A stretch of 64,000 nt of DNA from Hondaea fermentalgiana (lineage: Eukaryota; Sar; Bigyra; Thraustochytrida; Thraustochytriidae), in NCBI GenBank assembly GCA_014084085.1, contig NPFB01000047.1:769-64768 (forward strand), read 5' to 3'. Shown piece by piece: positions 59,075-64,000 of the stretch (position 1 is the stretch's first letter; each line of letters starts with the position of its first letter). A model generated the notes under the pieces. The model did no database searches. It saw only the letters and a program-made list of their open reading frames with translations, and was not told the DNA's origin. The translations under genes were made by a program, and so were the position numbers.

Positions 59075-60613
59075 ATGGCGCCCGTGGCGAAGCTACTGGG
59101 CTTGCCCACCAAGCAGCTCATTCTCGCGCCCATGGTGGACGCCAGCGAGCTCGCTTTCCGGGCGTTGTGCCGGCGGTACGGGACGAAACTGTGCTGGTCG
59201 CCGATGCTCCATGCGCGAATCTTTTGCGAAAATGAGCTGTACCGAGCCGAAAAGTTCACCACCGACGAGGGCGATCGTCCCTTGGTGGTCCAGTTCTGCG
59301 GCCACGACAAGGACATTTTGTTGCAGGCTGCCAAGTTGGTCGAAGGGCAATGCGACTGCATCGACCTCAATCTTGGGTGCCCGCAAGACATTGCACGCCG
59401 CGGCCGATACGGCGCCTTTCTCATGGAAGAGGTCGAACTTCTCGAGGAGATCGTCTCGCACCTTTCCGCAAACTTGACCGTGCCAGTCTCGTGCAAAATC
59501 CGTATTTTCCCTGAAGAAGCGCGCACACTAGATCTCGCCCGCCGTCTTGAGGCCAGCGGCTGCTCGCTTCTCACCGTGCACGGCCGAACAAAGGAACAAA
59601 ACAAGGAGGATCGGGGAGACTCGGACTGGGCGGTCATTCGCAAAGTCAAAGAAACGCTGCGCATCCCTGTCTTGGCAAATGGAAGTATCGGGCGACGCAA
59701 GGATATTCAAGCTTGTCTCGAGGCGACGGGGGCCGATGGCGTCATGTCTGCCGAGGGTCTTCTCGAGAACCCCGCGCTCGGTCTTGCCCCGGAAGAGCGC
59801 ATGCCCGAGCCCGTACAGCTGGCCAAGGAGTACCTTGAACTCGCCGAAAAGTATGGCGAAGGAACGAAGATCGTACGAGGCCATCTCTTCAAGATTCTTC
59901 ACGGTACATTCGAAGTGCACAAGGATCTGCGCGAGGCTTTCGCCAGTCAAGGCGCCACGGAAGGCTGGCTCGAGTTTTACAAGAAGTTGGTCGATCAAAT
60001 TGAGACTCTTCACTCTGGTGCGGACGCCTGCAAGGAAATTCGCTGCCGAACGCAGCAGGACGGTTACGGTCCGGCCTACGACCGCCACACGCGTCGCAAC
60101 GCAGACTTATTTCACAAGGACTCGCGCACCGGAGAAGTCGTTGCACGCGGCGTATCGAATGGGATTCGAAGGGAAGTTGCACTTGAACGCATGTTGCGGC
60201 GACTTCGTCGTCGTCAGGGCAAGCTCACGAGCGAAATTGGATGGATGCGGCGCAAGTGCCAGCACGGCGGCTTGTCGCAGGAAGTTCTGGACACCCGCGA
60301 AAAGGAGATCAACGAGCTTTGCGCCTCGCTTGCTTCGACGATCAAAGCGCTGGAAAGACTCAACCCAGACGCGGAGGATATTGAAGCTCGTATCGCCGAG
60401 GTTACCGACGCCTACGAAAAACGTGCATTTCAGGACCTGGAGACACGAGGTCTCTTGCCCAAGAAGAAATCCGGAGCTGCCACTTCCCAACACAAGGGAG
60501 ATCCCACTGCACCTTCTGCAAAGAGGACCTCGTCCGGGTCTACACAGGCGGAGAAAGGCTTGACTAATGACGTTGACACGGCAAAGCGACCGCGCACTGA
60601 AGAGCAAGCATGA
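59075..60613 (+). CDS. tRNA-dihydrouridine synthase, Dus1-type
   Basis: 512 aa from the ATG at 59075 (MAPVAKLLG). The FMN barrel is clear: LILAPMVDASELAFRALCRR, WSPMLHARIF, PLVVQFCGHDKDILLQAAKL, IDLNLGCPQDIARRGRYGAF with the catalytic Cys near residue 102, PVSCKIRIFPEEARTLDLAR, LLTVHGRTKEQ, IPVLANGSIGRRKDI, ADGVMSAEGLLENPALG. It reduces uridine 16/17 in the D-loop of cytosolic tRNA, using NADPH. The C-terminal ~170 residues are helical and Lys/Arg/Glu-rich with a Cys/His stretch (WMRRKCQHGGLSQEVLD), as in eukaryotic Dus1 relatives with an added tail. The in-frame start at 58964 would add 37 Arg-rich residues. Confidence 0.93.
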   Translation: MAPVAKLLGLPTKQLILAPMVDASELAFRALCRRYGTKLCWSPMLHARIFCENELYRAEKFTTDEGDRPLVVQFCGHDKDILLQAAKLVEGQCDCIDLNLGCPQDIARRGRYGAFLMEEVELLEEIVSHLSANLTVPVSCKIRIFPEEARTLDLARRLEASGCSLLTVHGRTKEQNKEDRGDSDWAVIRKVKETLRIPVLANGSIGRRKDIQACLEATGADGVMSAEGLLENPALGLAPEERMPEPVQLAKEYLELAEKYGEGTKIVRGHLFKILHGTFEVHKDLREAFASQGATEGWLEFYKKLVDQIETLHSGADACKEIRCRTQQDGYGPAYDRHTRRNADLFHKDSRTGEVVARGVSNGIRREVALERMLRRLRRRQGKLTSEIGWMRRKCQHGGLSQEVLDTREKEINELCASLASTIKALERLNPDAEDIEARIAEVTDAYEKRAFQDLETRGLLPKKKSGAATSQHKGDPTAPSAKRTSSGSTQAEKGLTNDVDTAKRPRTEEQA

Positions 60614-61811
60614 TGGAAAGGCACGTTCGAACACGGTCGTCACGCCGCCCGCACTCATTTTTTTCACCAACAAGCGAGCGAACGGTAGTTTGCTATGAAG
60701 AGGAACACGAAGCTTGTTTTTCGATGGAATGTTTTGCGCACAAGCAACTGATACCTTTCCGTGGTGAGCCAGATGATTTTTTGTTCTTCGCCTGGCTGTC
60801 TCAAAGGCAAGCCAGCGCGCAACAAACAGCCCGTGAAGTCTTCTCGAAACGGAGCCTTTGAATTTTTGCATTGCGCCATCATCGATGGCGTGACATCTTC
60901 TCCCCAGTACACGAAACCCAAGAGCGCACAGCTCGAACGTCAGACGGCATAGTTGTCCGTAGTCAAGGGGAATCTCACAAGAATTTTTTACGACGACGAG
61001 CTTCGAGGATATGCAACGTCAGCATCGAAAGCTGCGGACGCAGAGGCTCGGAAACGCGCAGACCATGGCCACACTTGCATTTGGTCCTAGCTTGGCAGCG
61101 TGTTGCTTGCTGCCGCGCAGAAATTGGGCGGTTCAAACACGTATCACTGCCGAGGAGAATATTCAACATACCAAGCTTTTCTCATAAATTAAATTGTGAA
61201 GGCGTCGAAATGTTAAAAAGAGAACGTCGAACATCAAATGGGCCTCGCAAAACAGGATGCCGGAAGAATGCATTTTTAAAAAGAAATTGACGCGCTGCAA
61301 TGAACAGGGCATTGCTGTTGTTGACAGGCATTCCGAGTGAACTGACATTCGAGAAAATAAGGTGATAATGAGATGCACAACAATGCCTCAGGCTTTGCAA
61401 GGATCGAGTCGCCCTGTACAGCGAATTATGGTTTAAATGCGGGCCCATTATTTCTCCCCTCCAGGACAAAGCAGCCTTGTTGACGTTCCTGAGCTTTTGA
61501 AGAAAATTGGTAGTGGTGCGCCTTTGCTTATTCACGTGATAACTTTCCTTGTCAAACTCGGAAAAATAAGAGGATACATCAGTGTCTTCGGCATCCACTC
61601 GCTCAGTGCTTGATTCATTTGCTTCGCTTGTAAACTAGACTTTTGGAAAAAGCAATTGAATTTAATGATTATAAAAGAACTCCTTCACCCCCGTCTCCCG
61701 CCCTGGCATCGAAGTTGCTACATCGCACATCTGTCGTCGTTTATAAAGGGTTCAAATTACAAATCTCACTGTAAAGCAACACAGTGATACACGGACCCCC
61801 GATACTCACTG
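60614..61811. other. Intergenic region, no supported gene
   Basis: 1.2 kb between DUS1 (+) and the J protein (-). Two modest ORFs occur, 60871-61290 (+) and 61182-61598 (-). The latter starts with an acidic MDAEDTDVSSYFSEFDKESY and could be the first exon of something, but the rest lacks protein-like pattern. AT content rises toward 61650. Confidence 0.5.
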
Positions 61812-63485
61812 TCAGTGGGCATCCTGTCGCGCCTCGGACTGTCGCTCGAGCAATTTTGCGCGTAAGGCTTGAAAGCGCTGCGCACACTCTTTGGCGGTAC
61901 GCCCTGGCACACCTGCAGCAATACTTTGCCATTTCTCCTTGTTATCCGGCACCTTGGCAAAACGCGTGAGCCCTGACTCCAAATTTGCCTGCTCGGACTG
62001 AGTCCAAGCATCCGCTGCATTGCTTCCTACGCTTTGAGCGCTTTCTGTAGTGGCGTGGCCAACGACCGAGACATTTGACTGGTCGCCTCTTGCGAGGCCC
62101 GCGGCGGTTTTCATGTGGGCCCTCTTAATTTTCGCTGCCTGAGTGGCGCACTCGTGCTCTGAGCGCGGCGTTTTTGTCCGGCTCGTGGAATTCACCATGT
62201 TGCTCACGGTGACCCACCGATTTCTTGTGCCGCCGGGGTACTTTGCGATGGCCTTGGCTAAGATGGCAAGCTCGTCCTCTGTCCACGGAATGGAGCCGCC
62301 ACCGCTACCGACATTTGCGCCTGATGCTGATGAAGGTAAAGTCGATGACGATAACCCTTCCAATTCGCGTTCTCGAGCTTGATATGCCTTGCGCGCCTGC
62401 TTTCGCACAGTGACGATAAGGTTGTCCAGTTCGCCATCCGAGAGATTTCCGTCCTGACGGGCTTGAAGTCTCTCTTGAAAGCTCTCAAGCGTCTTCACAG
62501 CACATAGCGGACTCATACTGAGATACCTCAGGTCATCTTTGGAAAAGTCTTCGAGCTGCGCGGACGCGGCGAGGTCCACCAAAGTGTTGGAGAAACGCTT
62601 ACGCTGTTTGCGTTCTGCGACAACTGCGGCCTCGGCCAGTTCTTGTTTGTGTTGCGCTTGTCGCTCTTGTTCTCGTTCTCGCTCGTCCCTGGCCTCGCGT
62701 GCGCGACGCGCTTCTTCTGCGCGTTGCTGTGCTTCTTTGCGTTTCTCGCTCGCCTGTCGAGCTCGTTGTGCAGCCTCCTCGGCCTCTTGCTCGTGAATGC
62801 GAAATTCTTCTCGTTTGGCAGCACGCCGCTCGCGCCACCGTTGCGGAAGGCGAGAGATTTCTCGTGCCAGTGAAAAGACAAAAAGGTCCATGAATCGAGG
62901 CTTGGGAAAAATACCCTGCTCATCGAGCAATTGCAGAGCCTGACGTCGCAAGTGCGCTTCGCTTGGACCCGTTAGTGTTGGTTTTCGCTTCCGCTTGGAG
63001 GTCGTTGTATCTTGGTTTGTGGCAGTCATGAGTTGCTGCACCTGCGCGTCGACAAGAGGGAGACGTGCGGCAGTGCGTTGATATCGCTCCCATAGCCAAA
63101 CATAGTGTAAGCCAGACAGTAAAAGTACAAGTCCCGTGGCCACGGCTCGGAGGTCAGTTTGCGCACGGTAGTATCGAAAGGAGTTGTACAGGTGCTCTTC
63201 GGGGTGCGCCAGAAAGTAGTCGTAGTCCGCTCGCCGTGACTCGTCGCCGAGCACTTCATTTGCGGCAGCAATCTGCACAAAGAGTGCCTCGTCGCCGCCT
63301 TCACGGTCGGGATGGTGCACTAGGCTGAGCTTGCGGTAAGCTCGCTTGATATCTTGCTGAGAGGCCGACGCGTCGAGCCCAAGAATGGCATAACAGCTGT
63401 TGTCGCCGCAATATAAATCTTTTTGCGCAGCCACCACGTTGAAGAGCACGAGGACCAGGAGTGCACGGACGGCCTGCCAAGGCAT
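61812..63485 (-). CDS. ER J-domain protein (DNAJC25-like) with two C-terminal SANT domains
   Basis: 557 aa. Residues 1-20 are a hydrophobic signal peptide (VRALLVLVLFNVVAAQ). The J domain is at ~25-95 with YCGDNSCYAILGLD, AYRKLSLVHHPDREGG (HPD near 57) and DYDYFLAHPEEHLYNSFRYY, closely like DNAJC25. A transmembrane helix follows at ~115-135 (ATGLVLLLSGLHYVWLWERY). A charged coiled-coil middle (RARQASEKRKEAQQRAEEAR) leads to two SANT/Myb-like domains: ~396-455 (IPWTEDELAILAKAIAKYPG, RWVTVSNMVNS) and ~490-545 (AWTQSEQANLESGLTRFAKV, WQSIAAGVPGRTAKECAQRF). Two SANT domains after a J domain and a TM are known in DNAJC1 (ERdj1), where they face the cytosol. The protein likely recruits the lumenal Hsp70 BiP near the translocon. 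Confidence 0.92.
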   Translation of the reverse strand: MPWQAVRALLVLVLFNVVAAQKDLYCGDNSCYAILGLDASASQQDIKRAYRKLSLVHHPDREGGDEALFVQIAAANEVLGDESRRADYDYFLAHPEEHLYNSFRYYRAQTDLRAVATGLVLLLSGLHYVWLWERYQRTAARLPLVDAQVQQLMTATNQDTTTSKRKRKPTLTGPSEAHLRRQALQLLDEQGIFPKPRFMDLFVFSLAREISRLPQRWRERRAAKREEFRIHEQEAEEAAQRARQASEKRKEAQQRAEEARRAREARDEREREQERQAQHKQELAEAAVVAERKQRKRFSNTLVDLAASAQLEDFSKDDLRYLSMSPLCAVKTLESFQERLQARQDGNLSDGELDNLIVTVRKQARKAYQARERELEGLSSSTLPSSASGANVGSGGGSIPWTEDELAILAKAIAKYPGGTRNRWVTVSNMVNSTSRTKTPRSEHECATQAAKIKRAHMKTAAGLARGDQSNVSVVGHATTESAQSVGSNAADAWTQSEQANLESGLTRFAKVPDNKEKWQSIAAGVPGRTAKECAQRFQALRAKLLERQSEARQDAH

Positions 63486-64000
63486 CCTCTTCCTCGTCGC
63501 CGGTTAAGGCGTGCCGCCGCAGGCGCCGCACGTGTTGTTTGCTGGCCCTGCGCGTGCCACAGTTCCGAGGGGCTCGACTGGCCTGAAGGTTCGCAATCGT
63601 GAAAACTTTTTTTATTTATAAAAGCATGTTTACAATATTGTATACAATGTGTCCGTTGCGGTCCGGCGAACGAGCCCCTTCGAGGTCTCCATCCTTTCAG
63701 AAACTAAAACGATTTTCTTCCTCTTAGCCCTCCGCATGATTCCGAAATTGAACGAATCAACGATGCATCAAGTCTTCGGAATATTTGAAGGACGGGATGT
63801 AGGTCCTTTTTTGATCATGTAGAAATCTAGTGAGCTAGCTGAGGTTAACCTTTCTGGTACTACCTGTCCCGGATTCACGGACACGGAGGACACGAATCGT
63901 CCGTTTCCGCACGACACAGCGATTAGAATGTCCGAAGAGTTGTGAAGTTAACTTCCAAAATGCGTGCACAAGCGGGCACAAACCTCTCTCCTCCGCAAAG
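63486..64000. other. 5' flank of the J protein and window edge
   Basis: No gene recognised. It contains a T-rich stretch near 63605-63622 and the perfect 10-bp palindrome TTGTATACAA at 63638-63647. These lie on the promoter side of the minus-strand J-protein gene, which starts at 63485. Confidence 0.45.

Noticed and set aside
61182..61598. 138-codon minus-strand ORF with an acidic start
   Set aside because: The first ~50 residues look protein-like, but the rest does not, and no splice partner is evident. Left as unsupported.
1..64000. CRISPR array, rRNA operon, intact transposon or virus
   Set aside because: No evenly spaced direct repeats with unique spacers, no rRNA sequence, no transposase or capsid-like ORF; the only regular arrays are microsatellites and the 17-bp minisatellite.

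Overview
This is a nuclear genome window from a single-celled, flagellate-type eukaryote. The genes are long and uninterrupted, almost every CDS reads as one exon, intergenic spacers are short to moderate, and simple-sequence repeats are abundant between genes. The gene set is eukaryotic: a HIF-prolyl-hydroxylase-like enzyme, condensin II, the ciliary protein PACRG, a BK-type potassium channel, a CAP C-terminal domain, the fungal/archaeal-type riboflavin reductase RIB7, and an ER J-protein. The combination of intron-poor, GC-rich genes, a cilium marker and giant coiled-coil ORFs suggests a stramenopile such as a thraustochytrid (Labyrinthulomycete). That placement is inference, not proof.

Layout. 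0.4-5.6 kb: EGLN-like 2-oxoglutarate oxygenase (+), convergent with condensin II subunit NCAPG2 (-). 5.6-8.9 kb: gene-poor stretch with a 22-G tract, a very AT-rich island, hairpins next to a repeated 10-mer, and possible decayed coding sequence. 8.9-9.8 kb: PACRG (-). 9.8-12.8 kb: repeat-rich spacer with a (GCAA)n array broken by a 100-N assembly gap. 12.8-19 kb: a hypothetical Cys-pair protein (+), a four-TM protein (-), a KH-DUF1771-Smr protein (+), a small basic nucleolar-type protein (-) and guanylate kinase (-). 19.5-28.2 kb: a 2562-residue coiled-coil protein with a CHORD-like zinc-binding tail (+), followed by RIB7 (+). 28.4-30.9 kb: a single-TM polyQ protein (-). 31.9-43.9 kb: a 3985-residue protein with a seven-bladed RCC1 propeller, SPRY and UBA domains but no HECT (+). 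44.2-47.9 kb: BK/Slo-like channel (-). 47.9-50.2 kb: gene-poor spacer. 50.2-64 kb: a Ser/Arg-rich hypothetical (+), an LRR plus coiled-coil centrosomal-type protein (-), a lipidation-signal CAP C-terminal protein (+), a possible RhoGAP-like protein (+), DUS1-type dihydrouridine synthase (+) and a DNAJC25-like J protein with two SANT domains (-).

The genes do not form an operon or an obvious pathway cluster. Neighbours alternate strand, and many pairs are convergent with 150-330 bp between stop codons. I see no CRISPR array, rRNA, convincing tRNA, intact transposon or virus. The most unusual items are architectural: a 58-residue insert inside an oxygenase core, a stand-alone CAP domain behind an MGC lipidation signal, a giant HERC-like protein without HECT, a BK channel with a reduced calcium bowl, and a J-domain/SANT combination.
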